From Hofstenia miamia (Eukaryota; Xenacoelomorpha; Acoela), in NCBI GenBank assembly GCA_004352715.1, contig SCFE01000019.1, positions 1,248,736 through 1,312,735 on the forward strand: 64,000 nt of DNA, given 5' to 3'. Positions 23,225 to 35,620 of the stretch are shown piece by piece. The notes beneath the pieces were generated by a model. It had not been told where the DNA came from and made no database searches. It saw only the letters and a program-made list of their open reading frames with translations. Both the position numbers and the translations under genes were made by a program. Position 1 is the first letter of the stretch. Each line of letters opens with the position of its first letter.

Positions 23225-23320
23225 TATGGCTGGGAGCGGCTTTATTAATTGCAGCCGCAGCCTAGTGTTTTGCATTGCCCGGTGCCCGCAGCAGGAACGG
23301 GCGGCCCGATCTCCCGCAAT
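23225..23320. mobile_element. GC-rich repeat end left of a gap
   Basis: A sharp GC-rich patch (GGTGCCCGCAGCAGG, GGGCGGCCCGATC, CCCGC words) in otherwise AT-rich DNA. Together with 23634-23935 it looks like the word-rich ends of one transposon whose middle is partly missing in the 23648-23817 gap. Termini not defined. Confidence 0.4.
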
Positions 23321-23647
23321 CTATTGAGAAAACGTAAAATACTACGAAATTCAATCAAAATTCACAAAAGTAGTATATAATTTTGTCTTTTAGTGAGAAA
23401 CATCGTAGGACTCCTATAAAATTTATTAATTCTATAAAAGATCATGCATAGAGATTAGTGTTTTGCATTTCTGTCATTTTATCACAGTACAATGTACAAC
23501 AAAATTTAAATATTTTTGCGGTAAAGCATAAATTTGGCGGTAAATTATTAAATTTTTTTTAAATCAGAAAAAACGTACGTCATTACAGCATATTATCTAA
23601 TGATTATACCAGACTTTATATTTCCGGTTATTTGAGCCCCCGATGCC

Positions 23648-23817
23648 NNNNNNNNNNNNNNNNNNNNNNNNNNNNNNNNNNNNNNNNNNNNNNNNNNNNN
23701 NNNNNNNNNNNNNNNNNNNNNNNNNNNNNNNNNNNNNNNNNNNNNNNNNNNNNNNNNNNNNNNNNNNNNNNNNNNNNNNNNNNNNNNNNNNNNNNNNNNN
23801 NNNNNNNNNNNNNNNNN
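23648..23817. other. Assembly gap (170 N)
   Basis: Bordered by CCCGATGCC on the left and CACTAATGCCCGATGCCCGCC on the right, so the missing part is probably a CCCGATGC-type tandem array rather than a TA repeat. Confidence 0.95.
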
Positions 23818-23935
23818 CACTAATGCCCGATGCCCGCCCTCCCCTACCCCAGCCGATTGCGGCCTTTAGCATCGCGATCCCGACGGGACACCGCGGCAAA
23901 TAAAAATTAGCGATCGGCTGTTACCCGCCAAAAAG
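23818..23935. mobile_element. GC-rich repeat end right of a gap
   Basis: Contains CCCGATGCCCGCCC, CCGCGGC and TTACCCGCC words. Probably the continuation of the same repeat as 23225-23320. No protein motif is visible. Confidence 0.4.
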
Positions 23936-23949
23936 CTCCTACCGCAAAA

Positions 23950-26900
23950 ACAATAATTTCTAGTACCACAAAGCCCTAGTATTCTTACAAAATTTTTGGA
24001 TATATTGGTTGTCAATCTTTTTTATTTTGTGCAATTTAAGGGTAATGAATCGAGTTAGATTTCTTTTCTACCATATCAGCTCTAATTGATGTCAATTTTT
24101 ACACAATGTGAGGAATATTCTCTTAGGCGTTGACTGTGATTTCAACATCCATTGGTAGTGTAGAAAGATTGAGCACAAAATTATTTTAAGTGTTATGTTT
24201 TCATTTACAGATAGGAATGTTATGGCAACTCATACCGATTGAAATGTATGCAGCATTTTGTTCAAAGCTTTTAAACTTTGAAAGTATGTAAATTTTTTTA
24301 TAAATGAAAAATGTTATTTGCATAAAATGTATTTGGTGCTGATGTAACATTGTTACAACTACAATTTTAATATCTTAGTGCAATGATCACATGTTTGGAA
24401 GCAAATTTAGGCAAATATAAAGGAATTTCCTCAGAATTTTAATAGCATAATATTTTGGCAGTATATTTTATTGCATTTTAATTCCCAAAATTTTATTCAA
24501 TTTATTAAAGACGCATGAAATATGAGTACGACAAAAAGCTTAATGAAAAGAAATTTATTTTTGTTTTAAGAATCTCAACCAGTCCTACATTGTTGTAATA
24601 GTTTGAAGTCATTTGCATTCGAAAGTTTTTGAAGAGATACACATTACACAATAAATCATGTCAATTGTTAAGAGGAAAAGTAACTTAAAAATTTATATAT
24701 ATATGTTTCATTATCCAATTTCATGGCAAAGGTGTTGTAGAATTTTATGAATGACAACTGACATTCCGTAAAAGTGTCAAGCAAATTCGAAAAAAATCAT
24801 AGCTTAATTAGTATAAGTTATTTTTTTGAGAGAGAACTCAAGAAGCTGTTTTAACTTCGTTCAGTAATGAAAACACAGTCTAAGAATTGATAGCAAGGCT
24901 AAATTTTATTAAATTAATAGCATTTTATTATATAAATTGTAATTTTATCTCGTTGACATGTATGGGGCATGATACATAGCTTAATGATCAGTCAATTTGG
25001 TGGTAAGCATAACTGTGCATATTTCTTTATTATTTAATTTAATTTATTTTTAATATCACGCACAAATTTAAATGAAAAATGTTCTGAAAACTATGGACTC
25101 TTCAATCAAAAGTTGATCTACTTATCAATTTTGTTTAAATCATACAAATTTTTAAATTTAAGTTTTCAATCAAGTATTCCTCTTCAACATTATCTTTTAG
25201 AGTACCTAGTCGCTTTTCTTTTCGTTATGCCTATATGCATAGTCTTCTGCAGTATACTCAATGAATAACCGTGCTTGTAGTGCTTATATTTTACACAGGT
25301 TTGTTCCCTTTCTTTCATCTTATCTTTCCCAATCCATTGGTAATCTAGTCTCCAACAGTCTTAGAAACTCCCCACTCACTAATAATGTGAATTCTCAAAA
25401 ATGTTTGAAATTTTGTGATAAACTGTATTATTGATGCAAAAGAAGCATCAGCAGGCTTCTCACGGAATGAGACTTTTTTATCTCATGTCTACCCCATTCT
25501 ACAAATAATACTCATCATGCCATGCTATTCCACCCTGTTTTCCCATGTACAAGTTTGCTGTCTCGTGCTTACCTATTAATCTGTTATGATAAATCGTTTG
25601 ATTATAAAAAACATTGAGCATTTGTCATTGAATCATATGCAGTAAAGTGGTATGCCTGTGGACTTTGTTGTGATTTGCAGCGCCATTATATATACAGGCA
25701 ATGTGTGCCCTATAATGTAACTGCCTCCGCACAATTCCAGAAAATTTCAGATTTATGAATGATATATCTGCCGTTTGTGCAATTGCACACAAGTATTTAA
25801 ATGCTAAACTAAATGCTAACTAAAGTAAAACAGCTGGGTCCCTAATTTTTGGTGCGTGACGGCTTTGGATTTATAATAGTTTTTTGTTATTTATTTCTAC
25901 TCTTTAGTGTTAAATGCTGAACAGATGATTAAACATTATAATTTTTGTTTCTATTTGTTCGGCAATTAAATTTTAATAAACCCTTAAACACAATTTTCTC
26001 ATTTTCTGGTCTTTCACTTGAGGAAAAAATAAACGTTGTAAATGACAAAAACGTTTAGACATGAAGGCCTCTCATCTAAATGAAGAAGATAGATTGGGTA
26101 ATTGACGTTAAACAATCATATTTCTACATTTCAAAATTAATTATTTCTGTGCATTAAAAAATACAGAATGTAGACCTACAATAACACAAATATAGATCTA
26201 AACTTACAATTTGAAGATGCAATTACTTTAAAATATATTTTACTTCTTTACTTGTAAAACCCTTTAATTTGTTGGACTAAACCTTTGTTTATTACGAAAT
26301 GAAATGAATGATTGTAGGGCCACAAGAGTGGGGGATTTGCTGATGTTCTATATTTTGAATATTTTGTCAAATTCAAATTAGTTCTTCCTTACATATTTTG
26401 TTTTCAGGACCAAATTTTATCACGAGATTTCCATTTGTATTTTCTTCAAGAATTATACCATTTCCAATAGGAAGCTTAATGCCCTGTTAAAAATGTGACT
26501 ACCAAATCTAATAAGAAATTTAGTCAAGTTCAATTTTATATTATGAAATAAATAAATTGCACTATACGACAAAATTAAGATAATATTTAAAATAGAGTAT
26601 CATACAAATGGAATACATAACAGTTTCAATCAAGCTTCAAAAGTGCTTGAATAATTTTGATTTTTTGTGGAATACACTAAAATAATTAACAAGTGAAACA
26701 AAACAACGATCAGAAATATTGTCGAATCCACAAAATGGACTATCAAAATAAATTTCTCTTCAAAGGCTTCGTGGAATCCTCAAAATAACTCACAAGTAAA
26801 ATAAAATTATATTTCGAAATTTTGTGGAATCCACAAAAATCATTGGCAAGGGAATTTTGAGTAATATATGAATAATATCTCTTGATATTTCAACATTTTT

Positions 26901-29500
26901 GTCTAATTTGTTAGTGTACCGGTAATTTAAAGTCCCACTCTAAGCGCCTGCGTCATTTGCCTTATACATAAAGGAAGCACTTTTAAATCAATATTAATTT
27001 GTGTTAACATTGTGAAAAATTTCACTAATGCTAATTCCTCACCACTTGTAGTGAAAACACGTACGTAATGCTTTCTTTACTTTTCTAAATCACAGCATAG
27101 CTATGTCAGGAATGAAAGTGTGTAGGTTATCCAAATCAACTATAAAATTCTCACTAATAGCACTTCACTTTATTAGTTCCTGTGAAAAATAAACAATGTT
27201 CATTTATTGGTTCTATGCACAATCCTCCAGGCGGCTGTTACTCATTTTCTATTTAGAATCAAATTTTATTAACAATATCTCAATTACGTATAGGCTCTTG
27301 AATATATCCTGCTAGGCATGTACATTTTATAATGGTTTTCGGGTTTTTGCTCAGATCTTTTGAATACGAATCCCTGCTTTTGTAACAGATTATTATATTG
27401 CACATGTAATAGGTCAGAGATGGAATGGGTTGGGCAGTGTTGGCAAGGTTGGATTTATATATGGCAATAAGAAACTGAGAGCTGAGTTAAACTTGTATCA
27501 ACAACCTAGACAACCAATAAATCTAATATAATTTAAGAAATAAAATTCACATTGGGTGAATGATCTTATTTGATTTCCAATAGACAACTATCTACAAGAA
27601 TTAAAGAGCATGATACCACTTCTAGTATTTCTAATCATCTAAAAATGTGAATAAAAATTCTGAAATCATGATATGCAAGACATCAAGAGCACTGAATTAA
27701 AAATTATTAACAAAATTTTTATAAAATCAGTACAATCCAGCTTAAACACCAAAGAAAATTTCATTTATATATATATATATAATATATATGGTATATAAGA
27801 TTTAGAACATTAGTTATTCTAAAATCAAGAAAATATAGATGGAAGATTTTGTAAACAATTTTACTGACGATGGTTTGTAAACTGAAATATATTTGCTTTC
27901 ATTAAGACTAATACAATTCCTAAGAAACAATGAAGCATTTATCTAACTTGTCAAATAACTTTTATGAAGGCAGCAAATTTAAAAAAAAATCCAATCCAAT
28001 CATTAACAAATTCCTTGTGTTAAGTGATTTAAGCAGTCTTAAGAGTCTTATTGATTTCGGGTCCATAAGGGCTAACCTCAAGTATTTTCTACCAGAAATA
28101 AAAGTCATATTTCCATAAGCATCCTCACATATTTATTAATAACTACCGAATTAATAGTTGAAAATAATGAGTAATTTACAATTTGTTTAAGCTATTATAA
28201 TAATGAAATTCTTGCTGAAGCTAATGAGGACAAGGAAGATGATATTTTGCTTAATTTTTAACTAATTATTTTCAAGTAATTGTACTTCACAAAATGTTCG
28301 TACACATTCTGTATTTTATTTTTTGTATGCTATAGTAGCATGATAAAAATTGTTTCATATCTTAGCGAAAGTTTCATCCCCACCGGGTCAGCAAAAATTA
28401 TGGCTTCATGGAAAATATGTGAAAAAAGGCAAATAGATATTCACCCTTTTTCTCATTTATCTGTATTTTTGAATTGTTGATATTTAAATTTTACGTTCAT
28501 AATCATTTCCTTGTGAATATGGAATTTCTCAAAAAAACGAAGCCTAAAATTTGAGTGAATTAAAAAGCTATATTTTGCTACTTAAGCATATTTCGTGCAG
28601 AGAAGGAATGGGAAAATCATTGGGTGATTCGTAAGCCTTTTTTAATTTATATTTATGACCACGAAATAAGTACATGTGCAGTCCCTTATATACAATAAAA
28701 GTAATAGTATTCTTATTTCCTTACACTCATTAATATTAATTCAACAAGAGCATCCAATTTTACGTGTTGTGCATCTGATGTGTGACAGTATTTTGATTTT
28801 GTGTTGTTAGTCTTCGTTTGAAGAAACTCAAATCAATAAAAATTAAAAAACATGAAATATATACTTTCATCTTCAGCGTTGCTCATATTTTTAACCCATT
28901 TTTAGTTTCTTTCCTCTCATAGAAGATTGTAGAAAAACATGCATCATAAAGAAGACTTTTACTATTGTGGATTTTAGCCAACGTTTCTATCCCAAAGGTG
29001 GCCACTGACTGATTTGCGAAGATAAAATCTTTGTAAGCAAATTCTCAGTCATTTAATGGAAGATAGTTTTGAAGTGAAAAAGACTTTTTCTGAAGAGTAA
29101 CTCAATTCATCTCAGCCTCCTATTCTACAAAGGAAATTGGAACCAAACAAGCAACAACAAGAATTAATGAACACTAAGTTGTTCGCTTTTGAAGAACTTT
29201 TATTTCCCTCTCAACCTCGTTGTGGGATATTGACGTGATCGCAGTTGTTTAGCAAACATCAGTCTCAAGTACCAGAGTTTCTGCAATTATATTTATGTAT
29301 ACAGTGTATTTTCAATATTAGTAAAGCACTTAAAATAAACATTTCTCTGGTGTATACTTTACAACAACAATTACTATTATTAAAAACAATTAACTATCTT
29401 AGAAAACTTTTCCAACCCCCAAATGAAAAGTTTATTGTTTTCCATTGATAAGTGTCCTCTCCTCTTTGTTCGTAATAATTCATATAAAAATGCTCTTATT
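23950..29500. other. Long non-coding AT-rich stretch
   Basis: No gene recognised in about 5.5 kb. It includes a short TA tract near 27767-27790 and a diverged tandem repeat at 26650-26850. ORFs at 27930 and 28280 (+) look random. Confidence 0.5.
26650..26850 (+). repeat. Diverged tandem repeat around GTGGAATCCACAAAA
   Basis: Four imperfect occurrences of T(G/C)GTGGAAT(C/A)C(A/T)C(A/T)AAA are spaced irregularly; two are followed by AACAAGTGAAA or CACAAGTAAAA-like words. An old minisatellite or repeat remnant. Confidence 0.45.
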
Positions 29501-29506
29501 TTTATT
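29501..29506 (-). terminator. Polyadenylation signal AATAAA for the BORCS5-like gene
   Basis: TTTATT on the plus strand is AATAAA on the gene strand, 55 nt past the stop codon of the 29561-29839 exon. Position and orientation fit a short 3' UTR. Confidence 0.55.
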
Positions 29507-29560
29507 AAAATCAATCCGTAAATTTAAAAATCTTCAATTTTGTATATAATAGTTGATAAA

Positions 29561-29839
29561 CTACACACTGATAATGCTCCCTCCCATTTCATTTATGCAC
29601 TGATTACTAAATGAAAACGGTTCTAATTTCAGATGAAGAGGGAGATCATCATTAAGTTTGTTCATTGCTTTCAGAACAGAGTCAAGTTGCACTTGTAACT
29701 TCTTCAGGTCATTCGAAATCTCTTCCACTATGACCGCCTTCCGTTCGACTCTGAACAAATACTTTTGTTTGTCTTGAAGTAGGTAATAAGTCTCCGACAT
29801 ATTCTCATTCATGTGCAGGACTTTGTTTGACAATGTATC
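29561..29839 (-). CDS. borcs5: BORCS5-like protein, last coding exon
   Basis: This exon encodes the C-terminal 92 residues, a mostly helical, coiled-coil-like segment with MNENMSETYYLLQDKQK, then LDSVLKAMNKLNDDLP and LEPFSF. From memory of the family, vertebrate BORCS5 has the same order: an SVETLFSFMQERQK-type segment followed by a DRLNSMLP / LEPFS ending. A splice acceptor TATATTTTAG lies directly before GAT at 29839, and the frame joins in phase 0 to the CAG at the end of the 43.4-kb exon. The apparent ORF start inside the exon is TTG, so no separate start is proposed. BORCS5 is a subunit of BORC, which recruits Arl8 to lysosomes and links them to kinesin; in vertebrates it is N-myristoylated. 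The residues after LEPFSF are not conserved with the vertebrate end as I recall it. An AATAAA follows 55 nt after the stop. Confidence 0.78.
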   Translation of the reverse strand, partial: DTLSNKVLHMNENMSETYYLLQDKQKYLFRVERKAVIVEEISNDLKKLQVQLDSVLKAMNKLNDDLPLHLKLEPFSFSNQCINEMGGSIISV

Positions 29840-30174
29840 CTAAAATATATTCATTTAGTTTCAAATTTGGATGAACTCTACAAGCACCAAAGGCATTTAT
29901 ATTTATAATGAAAAATAAATATTTATATGATCTGTACTTTGAAGTTAGACTGTGTAATCTATACACGCTCTAATCAGTCTGTCTGTATAAGCGATGGATT
30001 GTGTACTTTGTAGATATCAAGCTGTCGGTAATTTCTCATAATGTATAAACTGAATTTATTCCAAAACGAGCTAAAGTCTATGGCATATTTTCGCATGTAG
30101 ATTATCATTTTTTGATAAATTTGTGTGAAACTTCAATAAATCCTAATAATAAGGGAGTCAAAGCAAATTTATTG

Positions 30175-30175
<1 letters not shown>

Positions 30176-30216
<41 letters not shown>

Positions 30217-30246
30217 TTATAAATATATATATATATATATATATAT
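30176..30246. repeat. (TA)n microsatellite, two blocks
   Basis: Two long TA runs interrupted by a CATATTTATAAA spacer. Confidence 0.95.
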
Positions 30247-30944
30247 ACATAAAAACATAAAGTCATAATGTAGAAATATAAGTAAGCATTGCTACACTAC
30301 AAATAAAAGATTATTATTTGCCCTGTCAGAAAATCCTGAGTACACCCCTGGAATAATATTAAATCATACATACTCCTATATATTAAGGATGTGCATGTAA
30401 GAGCTTACCCGGTGCGGGTACAATTATTACGGGTACGGGTCATGGTCATGAATCGAAAATTGGATCATTCTCATGTGTACTAGTGCAGATTCATAGATGC
30501 TGTATATAAGCAATAATTATAAGAATAATAGTCGCTTTCTAATCTTATATTATCAGAGGATACTTCTGTCCAATAAAATCCAATCCAATATCAAAATTCT
30601 GGAATCGTCCTATCGGATTCCAATCAAATTTTGAGTTTGCTAATCGAAATTTTCTATACAATGTTCATAATGATTTTCATTTCAGAAACCAATTATTGTA
30701 ATCATAATTCTTGGATTGCCTGTGTATGTATATATCTATTAAAATACTTAAATGTATTTCTTTTTTCATACTATTCAATGATTCGTTCACTTTTCATGTA
30801 ACATTCACACTGTTTTATGATTTTTAGTGGAATTTAATTACCTTAAGTGAAATAGAGTATAATAAATATACTTACTTATATTAATTCTGGTTAATGAGTT
30901 AATGAGTTGGTAGGGTAAATCACAGAGGTTATTAATTCAATGTC

Positions 30945-31985
30945 ATGTGCCTCCTGAATTATATAAGGTCTTGGTTTAACTTTCAAGATACCAGCATTGG
31001 TTATTTGACAATACTAAAAGCCGGTATTGATGAAGCCATCCGTATCTACAACCGAAGCATAAAATCTTGCTTGAAGACTATGAAATTGCTATCATCGTAT
31101 TTATCTGAGCGTAAGCAAAGAGTTATTGTTAATGGAGTGCCATCTAATTATCGAAATGTTCCAAGTGGAGTTTCACAGGGGTCTATATTGGGCCCATTAA
31201 TATTTATCTCTTATATCAATGATCTACCAAAATTTTGTTTAAATACCATTCCTTAATTTTTCGCAGATGAGATTAAATTATCCTCTACATTCAAATTATG
31301 CTGTCATTCAAAATTAGGCCTATAACAATAAAATGAAGTTTAATGTTAATATATTCCAACTATTTTCTTTACAAGATTTAGGCTCGATTCAAATAATGGA
31401 AAATTTATCAGACTGTTAAAGACCTTGGAGTTATACCTCCAAAATGTGACATGATCAGCCATTTCTCTAACAAAATTAAAACAGCTAATTATACATTCCT
31501 TTATCTTAAGCCTAATATTCCTTTTAACACCAATCGTCGAACAAAAATACGCATATATAACACTATCATAAAATCTAAACTGATCTACGCTTCTCAAATA
31601 TAGCATTGTAATTCGTCGAATTTTAACATACTTGAAAAACTGAAAAGACTCTGTACAAAATGGATATTACCACTTGGAAATTATAAGAAGAGATTATTAA
31701 AACTAAACACATTGCCTATTTCTTTGCATTTAGAAATTTCAGATTTTCTTTACCTGAGCAATCTTTTAAACCATTAAGTAGATTTAAATTATAAAGATTT
31801 CATTGACATTTTCATTCCTCGCACTTCAACAAGAAAATCACCCAAAGCAGTTTTCACGTCAAAATATCTAAATAAAAAATCTACATATACTTTATTTTTC
31901 CACAGAATTGCTAAAGTAGCCAATTATGTGCATCTCCATGCTGAGATTGATCTATTCGATTGTCCAAAAAGGCTTAAAAAGCATT
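30945..31985 (+). pseudogene. LINE reverse transcriptase fragment (non-LTR, jockey/CR1-like)
   Basis: The open part (30945-31256) has LLSSYLSERKQRVIVNG, then VSQGSILGPLIFISYINDL, the palm region of a non-LTR reverse transcriptase. A TAA follows, and the frame continues with FFADEIKL: the expected F/YADD catalytic box is FADE, so the second Asp is Glu. Downstream the plus strand still encodes LINE C-terminal thumb-like sequence (TKIRIYNTIIKSKLIYASQI near 31550; ILEKLKRLCTKW near 31630) broken by stops, to about 31985. It is a dead 5'-truncated insertion inside the BORCS5-like intron, opposite in orientation to the gene. Confidence 0.85.
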
Positions 31986-32199
31986 AAAATCATTTTTTTG
32001 GAATTATTTCTTGAAATATTACAGCATTGCTAATTGTTGTTCTTTTCATCTTGTTTTCAATTGCTCTTGTTGCAAAAAAAGACATAATTTTTATTTTTTT
32101 GTAACTTTCTTTTACAAAGTAAAGTCTTTTAATAAAAAATATGTTATGCAAAAAATGTATAATTTTTCATAATTTATAAATATGAACTAATTTAGTGTA

Positions 32200-32315
32200 G
32201 GAAGCATGGTACCCACATGAGGATAACGTGAGTACCGCACCGGAAAACAATGGTCACCGGTCAGGGGTGACCGGAACCGGACCGATCATGATCGCCAACT
32301 GAGGGTACTGCTTCC
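32200..32315. repeat. Short MITE-like inverted repeat with ACCGG words
   Basis: GGAAGCATGGTACCC at 32200-32214 is matched by GGGTACTGCTTCC at 32303-32315 on the other strand (one mismatch and one gap). The interior is dense in ACCGG, CCGGTC and GACCGG words, unusual for the AT-rich surroundings. No target duplication was found. Confidence 0.55.
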
Positions 32316-32734
32316 ATCTCGGACATATATCCAGATCGGTCCCTGATCATTTATGAAGCTAGTTTGCACTCCAAACAGATTTCTTCCCATAACAAAAGTT
32401 TGACGGAGCAAGCTAAGAGCTGCAAAAAGGGGTTTTATGCAGTGCAAGGAATCTACAGTAAATATTCAAGGCAACTTAGATGAATTTCAATGGAAGTTAG
32501 GTGTTAAAACTTTAACATGTCCCCAAAACAAATAAAAATATATGAGTTTTGAAGTAAAAATATATATGTATATATGTATATAGCCAGTAGTGGGAAAATT
32601 AAATGCTTTACTATGCATTAGTTGTCATGCGACAAAACCGTTTCATGTAAAACACTGTTCAATCGCTCTCTGTAGTAAAAACCTATACATGTAATCAGTA
32701 ATTAATGTCAACATTATTTAATGACCCTATACCA

Positions 32735-32828
32735 CCCGGTTTTATAGAAAACATCGGCCTGATACGTACTCAACAAAAAGTTGACCCTACCCGACCCGCG
32801 GTTTAGGTCGACTTGTTGCCACCCCTGC
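32735..32828. mobile_element. Probable hAT-like end with ACCCG words
   Basis: Holds CCACCCGG, ACCCTACCCGACCCG and ends GTTGCCACCCCTG. The reverse strand therefore starts CAGGGGTGGCAAC, a hAT-style terminus. Partner end not found. Confidence 0.4.
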
Positions 32829-32829
32829 C

Positions 32830-34300
32830 TTGTGTACAAATATGGACATAAAATTAATAAATTGTATGCAATCTTACTACAATCATTGAATTTTTAGATT
32901 AGCGTTGAAAACTGTAGAACTTAATTTATAATTGCATATGGTTGCTAAGTGGACTTAATTTACAGCCCTATTTCGTTTGTAATGACCTACTTCTGACCCG
33001 TGCAACTTTTATTGAATGATTTATAGACCCTGACTAAAGTTATTTACAAATTCAGCGCTAGATGGATACCTCGTAATGCTTTTACAATATGGCAAATCTC
33101 TTCTCACAGGTAAAATTGAAGGGGAAGGGGGTGTCAACTGAGTGCTCCGAATTTTTCTGGGAATGCTACGGCACGTCTTGGCAACGCCACTGTACTTTCC
33201 ACACTTATTTGATTTCTTGATGTCTATATATTATGTATATTTATGACTAAATTTCATGGAGAAGTTTGACATTCACATGGGATTGAAACAAATTAAAACG
33301 TTAACTGAATTCACAATGTAAAAATGTATCCAGCCGTTAAAAATTATTGCAAAAAATGATATTTTCTGCGAATACTAAAATTTTTTAATTGTAATTAGAG
33401 ATATTCGTTAAGTGCACCAAAAATATATTGCAAGCCTTGAGAGCATTTGAGCTGAAGTAAGAAATTTGTATGGCGGTGATTTAATATTATATTTTTAATA
33501 AGAAATTCGTATCTGACTTAGCAATTAATTTTCATGTAAATTTTGAATTTTACAAAAGATCATTTGATAAGTATAGATTTAATATTAACGGGTTACAAAT
33601 TTATGTAACTGTTAGTTAGGTAGACCATGGCCTACTAAAATTGCAAAATTCTTCCGCACTTGATCATTTTGACATGTCCAAGATTTTGGGATGACCTGGA
33701 ACTCTCAATATCTGGTACATTTATTATAAAATTGTCTTCGACTATTATATGAATGTAAGATTACTTGATGATAGTAATCATTCTAACCAGATTTATCTAA
33801 TTTATCTCAAAAATGCCTCTGCCTAGGATATGTAAGCCATCAGTGAGTTGGAGTGGTGCTGTGCTGAATATCCTTTCTTTTTGCTGCTTAATGAGAAAGC
33901 TACCAGTATTGCAATGGCAACCTGGAACGAATATCCTACTTAACTTAGACGAAATTTTTAAACTTACTATTGGTACTGTAAGGATTAATTTAGGAATTGC
34001 ATATGTGACATGTTTACTACTTGTAAAATGTGTCTTTAATAATATTGAAATGTATTTAAATGATTTAGTGTTTATAAATCCTATGGAATCCTTGAAGAGA
34101 AAATAACATCAAAATTGTCTTTTTTTGTGGTTAATGAACATTAACGGTTTGATTAAACTCTAGACGGACTGCTATAAATATCATGGTTTACTTAAATATT
34201 TGAAGAAATTTACAACTACAATGTCGACATGTGTAAGTGAAATATTTTTGACGTGAAAGAATAAAAATATCATTAAAAACTGTAATTTACACAGTGGTAT
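32830..34300. other. Non-coding intronic stretch
   Basis: No conserved coding sequence recognised. A 97-codon plus-strand ORF at 33813-34106 starts with ATG but shows no known motif and is probably chance. Confidence 0.45.
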
Positions 34301-34309
34301 TCTTTTAGT

Positions 34310-34566
34310 GACGCCCTTAGGGGGCAGGGGGCGATTGCCCCCCCCATTTTTGGGGTCAACAGTGAGCACTTAAGAAAAATGTTCTATTTTCCTCAAAATT
34401 GAAAATAGTTCACCTTAATTCAAGATGTTATCAATTGATTTGCTGCTAAAAACCGACAATTGCATTTTGTGTCGGTTATTTTTGTTCAAAAAACTTTTTT
34501 GCAATATTTTTTCTGTAAAAATTAGTGTCAGCTCCCCCGTTTTAAAAATCTTAAACGCGCCAATGC
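34310..34566. mobile_element. Possible MITE with poly-C/poly-G ends
   Basis: The left side has TAGTGACGCCCTTAGGGGGC followed by a CCCCCCCC run; the right side has GCTCCCCCG ... TAAACGCGCCAATG. The ends resemble a CA(G/T)TGGCGCG-type terminus but match only loosely, and no target duplication was seen. Confidence 0.3.
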
Positions 34567-34890
34567 TTTCTTCTAAATGAGACGTACTGTGAGGTATAAG
34601 GCAGTGTATTTAGTAGGCCATGGGTAGGATTAGCTAATACCCTATGTAATAATTTTTTTGATATTATTTGATAATATTGAATATTATTGTAAAAATCATT
34701 CCTTATTGTTACATATAATCCTTAAAAGAAAACGTTTTGAGCAAGTTGCAATTACCCCGCTTTGTGATTGAAATTTGTAGCTAAATGTCTTTGAATTTTC
34801 ATTTCAGACTATGCATATTTATCAAGTTAATATCTAACAGGGACTTACGCCGGGGCGCACCAGCTTTTTTTGAGGAAGGGATATAGTTAA

Positions 34891-35340
34891 AAAGCTACCA
34901 AGAGACTTTTCTTCTTAAAATCCATAAAGCGCAGCGGGTTACCAGGTCATCATCTTATCATCGTGTATTTTGCAACTATACGTTTTGTTCTTGAATACTG
35001 TGCCCCAGTCTGGCACTATGGATTAACGAACTCGCAAAGCCGGAAAATCGAGAATATCCAAAAACAAGCAGTCCGTATAATCGAGCCTTCCTTGCAGTAT
35101 CACAAGGCGCTGGCTTTCTTCAAATGTTCTACACTAGAGGCACGCAGGGAGTCTCAGTGCGACACATTTTTTGCAAATATGCTGAACGGAGATCATTGTC
35201 AAAATCACTTAATCTCAAGTCATCGGTCACTGGAGTATGATTTACGTGATATCCGCGATAGAATATTGCCATGCCATACATCAAGATTTGAAAAATCTCT
35301 CATTCATGCACAGATCAGTAAGATGTATCATAACTATTAG
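34891..35340 (+). pseudogene. LINE reverse transcriptase C-terminus (CR1/jockey-like)
   Basis: The frame is open from just after a TAA at 34888-34890 to the TAG at 35340, about 149 codons without ATG at its start. It carries LFFLKSIKRSGLPGHHL, then IRFVLEYCAPVWHYGLT, IENIQKQAVRII, and an RRESQCDTFFANML-type segment, in the order seen at the C-terminus of many CR1/jockey-like LINEs, after the catalytic palm. The polymerase core is absent, as in a 5'-truncated insertion. The 3' flank has TTAGTGTT-rich sequence and then a TA-bordered gap. Same strand as the 30.9-kb LINE fragment but a different subfamily. Confidence 0.88.
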
Positions 35341-35487
35341 TATTTAGTGTTTAGTAACTGTTAGCAGTTAGTGTTATTTGGTGATTTGTTTTGTATTTGT
35401 ATCACTATTATTCAACCCACTTGCTAGGCTGCTAGTGATAAATAAATTTCCTTCTCTCTCTATTCTACATATGCTACATATATACAG

Positions 35488-35620
35488 NNNNNNNNNNNNN
35501 NNNNNNNNNNNNNNNNNNNNNNNNNNNNNNNNNNNNNNNNNNNNNNNNNNNNNNNNNNNNNNNNNNNNNNNNNNNNNNNNNNNNNNNNNNNNNNNNNNNN
35601 NNNNNNNNNNNNNNNNNNNN
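35488..35620. other. Assembly gap next to a TA repeat (133 N)
   Basis: Right border is a TA run (35621-35630). Confidence 0.95.

Noticed and set aside
23225-23935. GC-rich patch considered as a CpG-island promoter or structured RNA gene
   Set aside because: The repeated CCCG words around a gap and the lack of any RNA-gene structure fit a repeat element better.
33813-34106. 97-codon ATG ORF on the plus strand in the BORCS5-like intron
   Set aside because: No known domain, no splice context, no repeat copy in the window; likely chance.
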